Shown piece by piece: positions 32,446 to 40,511 of a DNA stretch of 64,000 nucleotides (within the stretch, counting starts at the first letter, position 1; the number at the start of each line of letters is the position of its first letter). Below the pieces are notes generated by a model, which saw only the letters and a list, made by a program, of their open reading frames with translations, searched no databases and was not told where the DNA came from. The position numbers and the translations under genes are program-made. This DNA is from Streptomyces anulatus (lineage in GTDB: Bacteria; Actinomycetota; Actinomycetes; Streptomycetales; Streptomycetaceae), in assembly GCF_014650675.1 (NCBI RefSeq), contig NZ_BMVK01000010.1:124001-188000 (forward strand), given 5' to 3'.

Positions 32446-33429
32446 ATGGTGTTCAAGAAGTTGCTCGGAGCCCTCGGGGTCGGTGGCCCCTCCGTCGACA
32501 CCGTTCTGGAGCCCGGCCCTGCCCTGCCCGGCGGTCTCGTCACCGGAGAGGTCCGCCTGCGGGGCGGCGGATCGGACGTGACGGTCGACCGGATCTCGCT
32601 TCTCCTCGTCGCCCGGGTCGAGATGGAGGGCCAGGACGAGGAGCACGAGGGCACGGTCGTCCTCGAACGGTTCACCGTCGGCGGCGGGTTCCGGCTGGCG
32701 GAGGAGGCCGAGCACACGGTGCCGTTCACCGTCACCCTGCCGTGGGAGACGCCGATCACCGAGCTCCACGGCCAGCACCTCGGCCCCGTGCTCGGCATCC
32801 GGACGGAGCTGGAAGTCGCGGGAGCGCGCGACAAGGGCGACCTCGACGCGCTCGCGGTGGGACCGCTGCCCGCGCAGGAAGCGATCCTGGAGGCCTTCGG
32901 GCAGCTCGGTTACGCGTTCAGGTCGGCCGACCTGGAGCTCGGACACATCCGGGGCACCGGTCAGCAGCTGCCCTGCTACCAGGAGATCGAGATCCTCCCG
33001 CCGGCCGGCCACGCGCACGCCGTCAACGAGATCGAGGTGACCTTCATCGCCACTCCGGGCGGTCTGGAGATCGTGATCGAGGCGGACAAGCGCGCCGGAC
33101 TGTTCTCCGACGGCCACGACACGGTCCACCGCTTCACCGCCTCGCACCACGCGGTCCCGCACACCGACTGGAACGCCCAGGTCGACGCCTGGCTGAAGGA
33201 GGTCATCGCCGGTCACGAGGCCCGTGCGACGCCGCCCTCGGGCGTCGAGCACCACGGTGACCAGCACCGGTCGGGTCCCAGCACGGGTGCGGTGGTCGCC
33301 GGGGTCGCGGCGGGCGTGGCCGTCGGCGTCGTCGGCGGCATGGTCGCCGCCGAAGTCGTCGACGAGATCGGCGACGCCTTCGAGGACGAGGAGGGCGACG
33401 AGGACGCGGGGGGCGACGACGAGGGCTGA
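32446..33429 (+). CDS. Spo0M-like (arrestin-fold) sporulation-control protein
   Basis: A 327-residue protein. N-terminal two-thirds is the SpoOM arrestin-like beta-sandwich (VFKKLLGALGVGGPSVDTVL, LPGGLVTGEVRLRGG, FTVTLPWETPITELHG). This is followed by a short acidic/His-rich spacer, a glycine/alanine/valine-rich hydrophobic helix (GAVVAGVAAGVAVGVVGGM) and a strongly acidic tail (EDEEGDEDAGGDDEG). Spo0M of Bacillus links cell-shape/cytoskeleton and sporulation control; role in streptomycetes is not defined. The hydrophobic helix could attach it to a membrane. Ribosome binding site AAGGAG. Confidence 0.85.
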   Translation: MVFKKLLGALGVGGPSVDTVLEPGPALPGGLVTGEVRLRGGGSDVTVDRISLLLVARVEMEGQDEEHEGTVVLERFTVGGGFRLAEEAEHTVPFTVTLPWETPITELHGQHLGPVLGIRTELEVAGARDKGDLDALAVGPLPAQEAILEAFGQLGYAFRSADLELGHIRGTGQQLPCYQEIEILPPAGHAHAVNEIEVTFIATPGGLEIVIEADKRAGLFSDGHDTVHRFTASHHAVPHTDWNAQVDAWLKEVIAGHEARATPPSGVEHHGDQHRSGPSTGAVVAGVAAGVAVGVVGGMVAAEVVDEIGDAFEDEEGDEDAGGDDEG

Positions 33430-33451
33430 CCCTTCCGGCCGCGTGCGGTCC

Positions 33452-33487
33452 GGCGCGACGGGCGGGACGTCTTCCGCCCGCCGCGCC
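33452..33487. terminator. 14-bp hairpin with one mismatch
   Basis: Arms 33452-33465 and 33474-33487. Lies between the convergent Spo0M-like and DUF4180 genes. Confidence 0.5.
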
Positions 33488-33518
33488 GCGGGTCCTCGCC
33501 GCCCCGGAGACGGCGGCC

Positions 33519-33905
33519 TCAGCCGGACGACCGTCCGACCACGTTCGGAGCCAGCCGTTCGGCGAGAGCGTCCAGATCCGGGACGAACCAGATGTCCCGG
33601 CCCCGGTTGGCCTCACGGACGAGGTCGGGGAGGGCCGAACTGGCCGACAGGTGATGGCTGATGTCCCCGAGGACGACGAGGCGGAGCCGGTAGTTCGCGA
33701 ACTTCTGCAGGATGGCTCCGGCGAGTCCGGTGCTCAGGTCGAAGAAGCGGTCGTCCAGCCGTGCGGACGGCACCGCGACCACCTCCGCACACGCGAACGC
33801 GGCACCGATCAGATGGTCGAGTGCGTCCTGGACGTCGGCGATGGCGATCCCGTCGGCCTCGCACACCAGGACCGGAACGCCGTGGTGCTCGACCACCTCA
33901 GGCAC
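33519..33905 (-). CDS. DUF4180-family protein
   Basis: A 128-residue soluble alpha/beta protein. The pattern (GIAIADVQDALDHLIGAAF, FFDLSTGLAGAILQKFANYR, RLVVLGDIS) matches the DUF4180 family. The phrase DLSTGLAGAILQKF resembles the STAS/SpoIIAA-type core (strand, then helix), as seen in small sensory folds. It overlaps the upstream HTH gene by eight bases, so the two are co-translated and probably work together as a regulator and its ligand or partner. Confidence 0.85.
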   Translation of the reverse strand: MPEVVEHHGVPVLVCEADGIAIADVQDALDHLIGAAFACAEVVAVPSARLDDRFFDLSTGLAGAILQKFANYRLRLVVLGDISHHLSASSALPDLVREANRGRDIWFVPDLDALAERLAPNVVGRSSG

Positions 33906-34410
33906 GGTCCGCCCCCTGCGTGGAGGCGGAGGTGGAGGTGGAGACGGAGGCGGAGGTGAACAGGCCGCTGTCCGGGCCCAGCAGGCCGTCGATCATGTGG
34001 AGCAGATCGGCGGTGGCGGCGGCGCCGCCGAGAATGACGATCTTCATCCGGGTTCGCTCCTTGTCGTAGACCGTCTGGATGCGCAGGGGGTCCGACGCGT
34101 CCCGCGCGGACTGCGCGCCCGCCGTGACGAACGTGCTCAGCCGGTGCGCGGCGTCCGGACCGAGCGCATCGATCTGCACGATGCTGGACACCTCGACGTG
34201 TCCCGGCGCGGAGGTCGGTTCCGGGCCCGTGTCGTCGGTCGGCCGACCGGTCAGGGCGGCCAGATCCTTCTTGGCGATCCGGTACTGCTTGCCGATCCGG
34301 ACGGCCTTGAGCCGGCCGTCGTGCACGTAGTTCCGGACGGTCCGCACATGCAGCCCCAGCAGCTCGGCCACCTCGCCGACCGAGTAGAGCTCCCGCTCGT
34401 CATTCCCCAT
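33898..34410 (-). CDS. Helix-turn-helix regulator (excisionase/MerR-type HTH)
   Basis: A 170-residue protein. The first 60 residues are an excisionase-type HTH: YSVGEVAELLGLHVRTVRNY followed by VHDGRLKAVRIGKQYRIAKKDL. The middle region (VSSIVQIDALGPDAAHRLSTF ... VYDKERTRMKIVILG) looks like a small sensory domain; the last 40 residues are low-complexity Ser/Thr. Overlaps the DUF4180 gene at its 3' end. A pair of AAACAAC/GTTGTTT half-sites lies 19-62 bases upstream of the start and may be its operator. Confidence 0.82.
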   Translation of the reverse strand: MGNDERELYSVGEVAELLGLHVRTVRNYVHDGRLKAVRIGKQYRIAKKDLAALTGRPTDDTGPEPTSAPGHVEVSSIVQIDALGPDAAHRLSTFVTAGAQSARDASDPLRIQTVYDKERTRMKIVILGGAAATADLLHMIDGLLGPDSGLFTSASVSTSTSASTQGADRA

Positions 34411-34428
34411 AATTCCGCATCCTACGCT

Positions 34429-34472
34429 AAACAACTCCCACGGGACTCTGATGCACGAAGATAGTGTTGTTT
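34429..34472. promoter_or_regulatory. Candidate operator: AAACAAC/GTTGTTT inverted half-sites
   Basis: Half-sites at 34429-34435 and 34466-34472, 30 bases between them, in the divergent region between the HTH gene and the gene at 34582. The area is clearly less GC-rich than its surroundings and likely contains promoters. Autoregulation is an inference. Confidence 0.4.
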
Positions 34473-34581
34473 GAGGAATGCCGCAGCTGGTGATCACCCG
34501 GCCCGGACGTACTCGACGGGTGCGACGAAGCCCCGGGTAGCAAGGTGGGAAACGAACGGCCGCCCACGGACAAGGAACCCC

Positions 34582-35016
34582 ATGAAACCGGAATCCCGGC
34601 CGCCCGATTCGCGGCACCATCGACCCGAAGGCGTGAGCGACACGACCGTCGAGGCGCTCGGGGCCCTGTCGAAGGCGCTGGAGACCGCCGAGCGTGCCCG
34701 CGGCGCCCTCTACGACTTCCATCAGCTCACCGGGAGCGCCGATCTCGCGCTCGACGACGCCGTACGACTGCTCCGCGCCGCGGGGCACGGACCGCACGCC
34801 GATCTGGTCGAACGCGAGATCCTCGGCCGCAACGTGATTCCCGGGCACTGGACGTTCCAGATCGTCGAGGAGTACAACGCCACCTACTACGACGTGTTCC
34901 GGACGATCGAACGGCAGATCAGGCAGGAGCTCGCCGAGGGCCGCGACCACCTCTACGAGGCCGAGATGAAGGCGGTCCGGCGGACCGAGGGGCATCCGGA
35001 CCACACCGCCGAGTGA
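34582..35016 (+). CDS. Hypothetical conserved protein
   Basis: A 144-residue, mostly helical acidic protein: a four-helix layout (VEALGALSKALETAERARGALYDFHQLTG ...), and a Tyr-rich motif (VEEYNATYYDVFRTIERQI) near the C-terminus. No signal or membrane segment. Ribosome binding site AAGGA at the proper distance for ATG 34582. Found with this pattern in streptomycetes as a hypothetical; I do not know its role. Followed by the small gene at 35171. Confidence 0.7.
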   Translation: MKPESRPPDSRHHRPEGVSDTTVEALGALSKALETAERARGALYDFHQLTGSADLALDDAVRLLRAAGHGPHADLVEREILGRNVIPGHWTFQIVEEYNATYYDVFRTIERQIRQELAEGRDHLYEAEMKAVRRTEGHPDHTAE

Positions 35017-35170
35017 CGGGCGGTCGCCGTCGTCCCGGAACCCGCCTCCTCCCGCCGTCACCGAACGTAGCCGCACGAGATGCGGACCGGACCGACTCCG
35101 GTGACGCTGGGGCTCCGGTCGCGCACGCAACGGGTGTTGCCGACGGAGGGCCGATGACGGAGGACATCCC

Positions 35171-35341
35171 ATGAACCTGTACGACACCCCGGTGGAGCGA
35201 GCCCGCCGCACCCGTGAACGCGCCGAGGAACTGGGCCGCGCCGCCGACCGGGCCACCGACCCCGAGCACCGGCAGCGGCTGCGGGAGAAGGCCCTGCGCC
35301 TGCTGCGCGAGGACCCCGCGGCCGACACCCGCCCCTCCTGA
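35171..35341 (+). CDS. Small helical protein, DUF6381-like
   Basis: A 56-residue charged protein (MNLYDTPVERARRTRERAEE...). The second part, ATDPEHRQRLREKALRLL, forms one amphipathic helix. The arrangement of Arg/Glu-rich helices with a DPE turn recalls the DUF6381 small proteins of streptomycetes. Good ribosome binding site (GGAGGACATCCC). Too short for routine gene calling but strongly supported by it. Confidence 0.65.
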   Translation: MNLYDTPVERARRTRERAEELGRAADRATDPEHRQRLREKALRLLREDPAADTRPS

Positions 35342-35380
35342 AGTGTGTTGCAGCGGTCGCGCCCGAAAGATGGCGACGTC

Positions 35381-36889
35381 CTAATCCCTGACTTTGAGGA
35401 AGCGCATCCGGGTCGCGCCGTTGCTGTCGGTGCCGCCGGCCTCGGCGTCGGAGATCTTGCCGCCGGTGAGGACGAACATCAGGTGCAGGCGTACCGTCCG
35501 GGGGCCGGAGGCGACCGCGTACTCGGTCATGATGTGCGTGGTTCCGCCTTGCTGCTCCTGCCTCGTCGCGTTGATCGCCGCGATCTGGGTGAAGCTCGTC
35601 AGGAGGGTGTCCGTGGTCTCGTCCCTGAGCCAGCCGATGATGTAGCCGCTGCCGCCGGTGGCGGAACCGAGCGCGTACCGCACGTCGCTGTCGATGTGGT
35701 AGACGCCGGGTTCCGGGAGCACGATGTCGGACTCGGGGATCGGCACGTCGGTACCGGCCCGGGCCAGGAGGTCGGCGTGCTGCCGCTCGGCGTTGAGGAA
35801 CGCGCTCACCGGGGTGAGACGGGCGCCGATCGCCCACCTCTCGGGGCAGCCGGGCGTCCCGGTGACATCGATGTCCACCGACCGTTCGATGCCGCTGTTG
35901 CCGCCAGGAGCGAGGCCCGTCAGGTCGATTCTCGGCACGAGCAGCCCACCGGTCGTGTTCCGTGCGGCGTTGCACGGGGACGGATCAAGAGCAGGCGTGT
36001 CGGGCGCGTACAGACACCCGTCGCTGCCCCGGGTGACGGCGTTGCCCCGGTCGGTGGAGATGCACGGCGGGCGGGCGGTGGCGCAGCCGTCCCGGCAGGA
36101 GTCGACCGGGATGACCGGGGGGACCGGGGCGTAGGTGGTCGAGCCGTCGAGGGTGTCGGTCGTGCAGGTGACCGCGCCGTCGCAGTTGCGGCAGGTCGTG
36201 CGGAGGAACGGTCGGCCGCAGCCCGGGGCGGACGCCTGGACGGTGAGGACGAAGCTGTCGACGGTCCACTGCTTGGGGCCGACTCGGCAGGTGTCGTCGT
36301 TGCCCGTCTCCAGGTTGAGCTCGACGACGACCTTTCCCGCGAGGACGTCCGCGAGGGGCACGGTGGTCGGTGGGATGACGCCGTGGTCGTCTCCACCCGC
36401 CGGCAGATCGGGTGGGCCCAGGAGGTCGGTGCGGACCGGGGTCGTGCCGTTCCACAGGGCGAAGCGGCCGTAGAGTCGACAGGCGGTGCTCCTGCCGTCG
36501 TTGTGGACATGGACCGAGGCGCTGATCGTGACGTCGGTGGGGTTGCCGCGCAGGGACGCGGGGTCGATGTGCACGACGCCGGCGAGCCAGGTGTGCTGGC
36601 CGTTGTGCGTCCCGTCGTCGGCCGGGAACGTGCCTGTGCCGCTGTTCAGGATGGTCCGCGCGGCGGCGGGGTCCAGTGCGGCGTGCGTGTTGGCGATGGT
36701 GTAGTAAGGCGTCGGGTCGGTGCTGGTCGCGGTCGCCGCGACCCGGTACGGCGCGGAGTCGCGCAGGGGGGTCGTCTCGCAGTGCTCGCACGGCTTGGAG
36801 CCGGGGCAAGCGACGGGAGGGCAGGCCGGCTTGGAGGGCTGACAGCCGCCGATGGTGATCGGGGACTGCCCGCAGCCGCATCCGCTCAT
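35381..36889 (-). CDS. Large cysteine-rich beta protein of unknown function
   Basis: A 502-residue protein with no signal peptide or membrane segment. The first 40 residues hold seven cysteines (CGCGQ, CQPSKPACPPVACPG, CEHC). A second Cys-rich cluster is in the middle (PGCGRPFLRTTCRNCDGAVTC, SCRDGCATARPPC). The rest is beta-rich: a domain with Asp/Thr/Asn-rich strands (ADDGTHNGQHTW onwards) and a C-terminal jelly-roll-like part (EPGVYHIDSDVRYALG ... HIMTEYAVASGPRTVRLHLM). The C-terminus resembles the C1q/TNF-like or phage-tail type of trimeric beta-sandwich in layout only. It is a single-gene unit. Function unknown. Possibly an intracellular scaffold or an unconventionally exported particle component. 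Confidence 0.7.
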   Translation of the reverse strand: MSGCGCGQSPITIGGCQPSKPACPPVACPGSKPCEHCETTPLRDSAPYRVAATATSTDPTPYYTIANTHAALDPAAARTILNSGTGTFPADDGTHNGQHTWLAGVVHIDPASLRGNPTDVTISASVHVHNDGRSTACRLYGRFALWNGTTPVRTDLLGPPDLPAGGDDHGVIPPTTVPLADVLAGKVVVELNLETGNDDTCRVGPKQWTVDSFVLTVQASAPGCGRPFLRTTCRNCDGAVTCTTDTLDGSTTYAPVPPVIPVDSCRDGCATARPPCISTDRGNAVTRGSDGCLYAPDTPALDPSPCNAARNTTGGLLVPRIDLTGLAPGGNSGIERSVDIDVTGTPGCPERWAIGARLTPVSAFLNAERQHADLLARAGTDVPIPESDIVLPEPGVYHIDSDVRYALGSATGGSGYIIGWLRDETTDTLLTSFTQIAAINATRQEQQGGTTHIMTEYAVASGPRTVRLHLMFVLTGGKISDAEAGGTDSNGATRMRFLKVRD

Positions 36890-37440
36890 GAGTCAACTCC
36901 GTGAAGAAGATGGGGTGTTGGAAGTGCTCCTGCGCTCCGTGCCGCTGCTGCGCGGGTGGGCCACGAGGGGAGGGTGCGCCGGCTCGTCGGACGGAACGGA
37001 AGGGGATCGAGCTGAGGCAGGCCCATGGAAGGACCGGCGGAGGTGAAGCCGGCGGACCTGAAGCCGGCCGCCCGGCCGAGAAGTGGCGGAAGACCGTCCG
37101 GCGACCTTTCGCCGGGGTGCTTCTGACCTGATGTCGACCGCTATCCGGCTACGTCTTGCCGCGGCCGGTCATGTCCTTGGGGTGGGAAGCAGAAGCGGCC
37201 ATGTCGGCCCGACTCCGCGATTCCGCTCCTGGGCGAACCGCGTTGGGCGCTCGGGCATGGGCCTATCTGAAGCTCAGTCACTTGTCTTCTTCGTTGCCGT
37301 CCCTAATGTACTATCCCGCGATCTGTCGGGCATTACCTCGTTAGAGTGGCTGATTCCCCCGCAGAGGTGACAGAGCGCTCGCGGGTCTGCTGGAAATGTC
37401 GATTGCCCGGGCGGTTGTCGCCCGGGTAGCGTCACGCGCC
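36890..37440. other. 551-base intergenic region, low-GC patch at its right end
   Basis: No gene that I can support. The left part has a short GAAGCCGGCGGACCT-type near-repeat (37043-37070). The right third (37265-37360) is markedly less GC-rich, unlike the rest of the window. It could be the promoter of the acetyltransferase gene or a remnant of inserted DNA. No inverted repeats or transposase remnant were visible. Confidence 0.45.
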
Positions 37441-37941
37441 GTGACCCCGACGCTGCGTACCGAGAGGCTCCTGCTGGAGCGCTATGTCCCCGAGGACGAA
37501 GAGGCCTTCGTCGCTCTGTTCCAGGACGCCGAGGTGTCCCGTTGGATGGGTGACGGGCCTTCCTCCGAGGCGGAGGACCGGGCTCTGTTCGGGCGGGTCT
37601 TCACCAAGGTCTACGCCCAGGACCTGTTCGCCGTCTGGGCCGTCCGGCGCGACGGACTCCTCGTCGGGCACGCAGAGATCAAGCGGACCGACGCCGTCGA
37701 CGGCCACGAGATCATCTACGCCCTGACGCCCACGGCGTGGGGGACGGGCCTGGGGACCGAGCTGGCACAGGCCGTCATCGCCCACGGCTTCGGGGCCCTC
37801 GGGCTGACCGAGGTCCACGCCACGGTCGCGGCGGCGAACGAGGCCTCGCTTACCCTGCTGGGCAGAATCGGCTTCGAGCACACGAGGGACATCGAGGAGG
37901 ACGACGGCAGCACCACCCGCGTGCTGACCCGTCGCCGCTGA
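37441..37941 (+). CDS. GNAT-family N-acetyltransferase, RimJ/RimL-like
   Basis: A 166-residue acetyltransferase when read from GTG 37441 (TPTLRTERLLLERYVPEDEEAF), the usual start of the RimJ/RimL branch. The acetyl-CoA loop is TAWGTGLGTELAQAVI, followed by NEASLTLLGRIGFEH. These enzymes acetylate N-termini of ribosomal proteins or small molecules. An ATG at 37396 would add 15 residues of Val/Ala/Arg type; neither start has a strong ribosome binding site. Confidence 0.82.
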   Translation: MTPTLRTERLLLERYVPEDEEAFVALFQDAEVSRWMGDGPSSEAEDRALFGRVFTKVYAQDLFAVWAVRRDGLLVGHAEIKRTDAVDGHEIIYALTPTAWGTGLGTELAQAVIAHGFGALGLTEVHATVAAANEASLTLLGRIGFEHTRDIEEDDGSTTRVLTRRR

Positions 37942-38061
37942 GGCGAAGAACGCGCCCTTCACCCGGCCGTTCCGCCGAGCCGCCTGAAGTCGCCCCCCGG
38001 CCGACCCGACGTCGGCCTCCCCGTCGCCACGCCCACGATCGACGGCCGCCCGGCGGGGGGT

Positions 38062-38805
38062 TCAGCCCGCGGGCGCCACGATCGCACCTTCGACGCCATG
38101 ACGCTTCAGGGCATCGGCGACGAAGCCGACCGCCTTCATCTCCTCCACGAACGACGCCAGCAGCTCCTGTGCCGCGGCCCCTCGCCCGGCCGGCACCCCC
38201 ATGGCCTGCCGGATCACCATGAACCGTCCCGGCAGCACCCGTACGCCTTCGGCCCGCGCGGCCTCGGCCTCCAGCAACTGCCGGATCCCGGCGGCCACCT
38301 CGACCTCACCGGCCCGCAGGGCCGCGAGCGCGCGAGGGGCGCCCTCCAGCCGGACGATCTCGGCCTCGCGGATCTCACGGGTGAGGAAGAGGTCGTACGC
38401 GGACCCGGCCCCGACCGAGATCCGGGTGCCCTCGCGGTCCACCTGGCCGTTCTCGGAGACCGGGGACGCCTGCGGCACCAGATACGCGCCCTCGATGAGG
38501 ACGTACGGGGCGGTGAACCGCAGTCCCTCGCCCCGGGCGGGATCGACCGCGAAGAAGCCGATGTCCGCCCGCTCGGCCCGCACCGCGTCGACCGAGAGCG
38601 CGGCCCTCTCGAAGGCCACCAGCTCGACGGGCACCCCGAGCCGCCGCCCGAACTCCCGCGCGAGATCGACGGAGACTCCGGCCGGCTCGCCGCTCGCCGG
38701 ATCCCGGTGGGCCAGGATCGGATTGCCGAGGTTGATCGAGGCACGCAGGGCGCCGCCGGGCGCGAAGGCGGGGGCGAGGTCGGGGGACGCGGGCTGCTGA
38801 GTCAT
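38062..38805 (-). CDS. Amino-acid-type substrate-binding-domain protein, no signal peptide
   Basis: A 247-residue protein with the SBP_bac_3 periplasmic-binding fold (RASINLGNPILAHRDPASGEPAGVSVDLAREFGRRL, ADIGFFAVDPARGEGLRFTAPYVLIEGAYLVP). Unlike ordinary transporters it lacks a signal peptide, lipobox or neighbouring permease and ATPase genes. It may therefore be a cytoplasmic ligand-binding protein. Start ATG 38805 follows the pattern of the family; nothing upstream looks like a leader. Confidence 0.75.
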   Translation of the reverse strand: MTQQPASPDLAPAFAPGGALRASINLGNPILAHRDPASGEPAGVSVDLAREFGRRLGVPVELVAFERAALSVDAVRAERADIGFFAVDPARGEGLRFTAPYVLIEGAYLVPQASPVSENGQVDREGTRISVGAGSAYDLFLTREIREAEIVRLEGAPRALAALRAGEVEVAAGIRQLLEAEAARAEGVRVLPGRFMVIRQAMGVPAGRGAAAQELLASFVEEMKAVGFVADALKRHGVEGAIVAPAG

Positions 38806-38855
38806 GGCGCCGAGTCTACGAGCGCGTCGGCCGCGGTCGATGAGCGTACGGGACG

Positions 38856-38911
38856 GCCGCCCCTCGGCCTCGATGGACAGGGAGCCGCCCCTCGGCCTCG
38901 GTGGACAGGGA
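38856..38911. repeat. 28-bp tandem duplication
   Basis: Copies 38856-38883 and 38884-38911, one mismatch (A/G). It lies between the DinB-like and substrate-binding-protein genes, in the upstream region of the latter. Confidence 0.85.
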
Positions 38912-38936
38912 AGCGAGGCGGCCGCCATCCGCGCTC

Positions 38937-39449
38937 TCAGGCCCCCACCGTGCCGTCCACCCCTTCTCGCAGCAGGTCGGCGTGACCGTTGTGGCGGCCG
39001 TACTCCAGCAGGACGTGCACCATGACCATCCGCAGCGAGACATCCTTCTCCCAGCGCGGCTGACGCCCCACCAGATCCAGTGAGTCCGCCTCCCGTTCGA
39101 TCCGGCGCGAGGTCTCCACCTCCGCCTCCCAGGCGGCGAACGCCTCTTCCCGGGTCGAGGTGCTCGCGTCGTACGCCGCCTGGAAGTCGAAGGCCTTCTC
39201 CGACCACACCATCGGGGCCTCCGCGTCCTCGAACACCCGCCGGAACCAGGCGCGTTCCACCTCGGCCAGGTGCCGCACCAGAGCCAGCAGAGACAAGGTG
39301 GACGGAGGCATCGACCGCTCGCGCAACTCCTCGTCGCCCAGCCCCGCGCACTTCATGGCCAGGGTCTCCCGCTGGTAGTCGAGAAAGGCCCGCAGCGTCT
39401 CGCGCTCGCTCCCCAGCAGCGGGGGCCCGATCCGGTCGTCGTTCGTCAT
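38937..39449 (-). CDS. DinB/DUF664-family protein (mycothiol-transferase-like)
   Basis: A 170-residue four-helix-bundle protein. Start ATG 39449 (TNDDRIGPPLLGSERETLRAF). Conserved features: LVRHLAEVERAWFRRV (first His), and VLLEYGRHNGHADLLREGV (last two His), which form the metal site. The ERxxLxxFLDYQRETLA start and MPPSTLSLLALVRHLA are diagnostic for the DUF664/DinB group. Second DinB-type gene in the window (the other at 22571). Confidence 0.85.
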   Translation of the reverse strand: MTNDDRIGPPLLGSERETLRAFLDYQRETLAMKCAGLGDEELRERSMPPSTLSLLALVRHLAEVERAWFRRVFEDAEAPMVWSEKAFDFQAAYDASTSTREEAFAAWEAEVETSRRIEREADSLDLVGRQPRWEKDVSLRMVMVHVLLEYGRHNGHADLLREGVDGTVGA

Positions 39450-39544
39450 GTGATGTTCCCCAGTCCGTGTGCCGGCCGACAGTATGACCGGCACACGTCC
39501 GCCCGGTCAGGCGGGTTTCCTCCGGACATCTAGGGTGGTGAGGC

Positions 39545-40399
39545 ATGGACGAGAGGGAACTGCTGCGACGCTCCGACGGGCCGGTGACCCGGGACCGGAT
39601 CCGGGACGACCTGGCCGGACTCGGCCTCGCCCCGGGCGACACCGTGATGTTCCATACGCGGCTGTCCGCGATCGGCTACGTCCCCGGCGGCCCCCAGACC
39701 GTCATCGACGCGTTGCTGGACGTGGTGGGACCGACCGGCACCCTGCTGGTCACCTGCGGCTGGAACGACGCCCCGCCCTACGGCTTCACCGGCTGGCCCC
39801 GCGCCTGGCAGGAGGCCGTGCGCGCCCACCACCCTGCGTTCGACCCGGAGACGAGCGAGGCCGAGCACGCCAACGGCCGGCTCCCGGAGGCTCTGCGCCG
39901 CAGGCCCGGGGCCGTGCGCAGCCGTCACCCCGACGTGAGTCTCGCGGCGCTCGGCGCCTCGGCCGCCGCCCTGACGGAAGCCCACCCGTGGGACGACCCG
40001 CACGGTCCCGGCAGCCCGCTGGCACGCCTGGTGGCCCTCGGCGGCCGGGTGCTTCTCCTCGGCGCGCCCCGGGAGTCGATGACGCTGCTGCACCACGCGG
40101 AGGCGCTGGCACAGGCCCCCGGCAAACGGTTCGTGACGTACGAACAGCCCATCGAGGTGCAGGGCGAGCGGGTCTGGCGCACCTTCCACGACATCGACTC
40201 CGAGAACGGCGCGTTCGACTACTCATCGGCCGTTCCCGAGGGGCAGGACCCCTTCGCGGCGATCGTCGGGAGCATGCTGGCGGCGGGCATCGGGCGGGAG
40301 GGCTTCGTCGGGGCGGCCGGGAGCCACCTGTTCGACGCGGGCCCGGCCGTGGAGTTCGGCGTCCGCTGGATCGAGGAGCATCTGAACCAGGCCTCCTGA
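39545..40399 (+). CDS. AAC(3)-family aminoglycoside N-acetyltransferase-like protein
   Basis: A 284-residue antibiotic acetyltransferase fold enzyme. Landmarks: DTVMFHTRLSAIGYVPGG near the start, TLLVTCGWNDAPP, the conserved SRHPDVSLAALG and the DDPHGPGSPLARLVALGGRVLLLGAP acetyl-CoA segment. Family members acetylate the 3-amino group of 2-deoxystreptamine aminoglycosides, or act on related amines. The His in RHP and later LLHHAEALA are at the active site. Whether the substrate is an aminoglycoside here is not known; the gene is stand-alone and divergent from the DUF664 gene. Confidence 0.85.
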   Translation: MDERELLRRSDGPVTRDRIRDDLAGLGLAPGDTVMFHTRLSAIGYVPGGPQTVIDALLDVVGPTGTLLVTCGWNDAPPYGFTGWPRAWQEAVRAHHPAFDPETSEAEHANGRLPEALRRRPGAVRSRHPDVSLAALGASAAALTEAHPWDDPHGPGSPLARLVALGGRVLLLGAPRESMTLLHHAEALAQAPGKRFVTYEQPIEVQGERVWRTFHDIDSENGAFDYSSAVPEGQDPFAAIVGSMLAAGIGREGFVGAAGSHLFDAGPAVEFGVRWIEEHLNQAS

Positions 40400-40440
40400 A
40401 CCGGGCAGCGTGCACCGGACGCCTGAACCGGGCCTCCTGA
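40382..40440. repeat. 18-bp direct repeat at the 3' end of the AAC(3)-like gene
   Basis: Copies at 40382-40399 and 40423-40440, one mismatch; the first copy contains the last codons and stop of the gene, the second reads LNRAS-stop in the same frame of spacing. Remnant of a 41-base duplication. Confidence 0.7.
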
Positions 40441-40511
40441 CGTCCGGCTGCCGGAGAAGTCCCGTCCGGCGGGTCGCGCAGGGCGTGCGCCGCGCGGCCC
40501 GCCGGCGCGGC

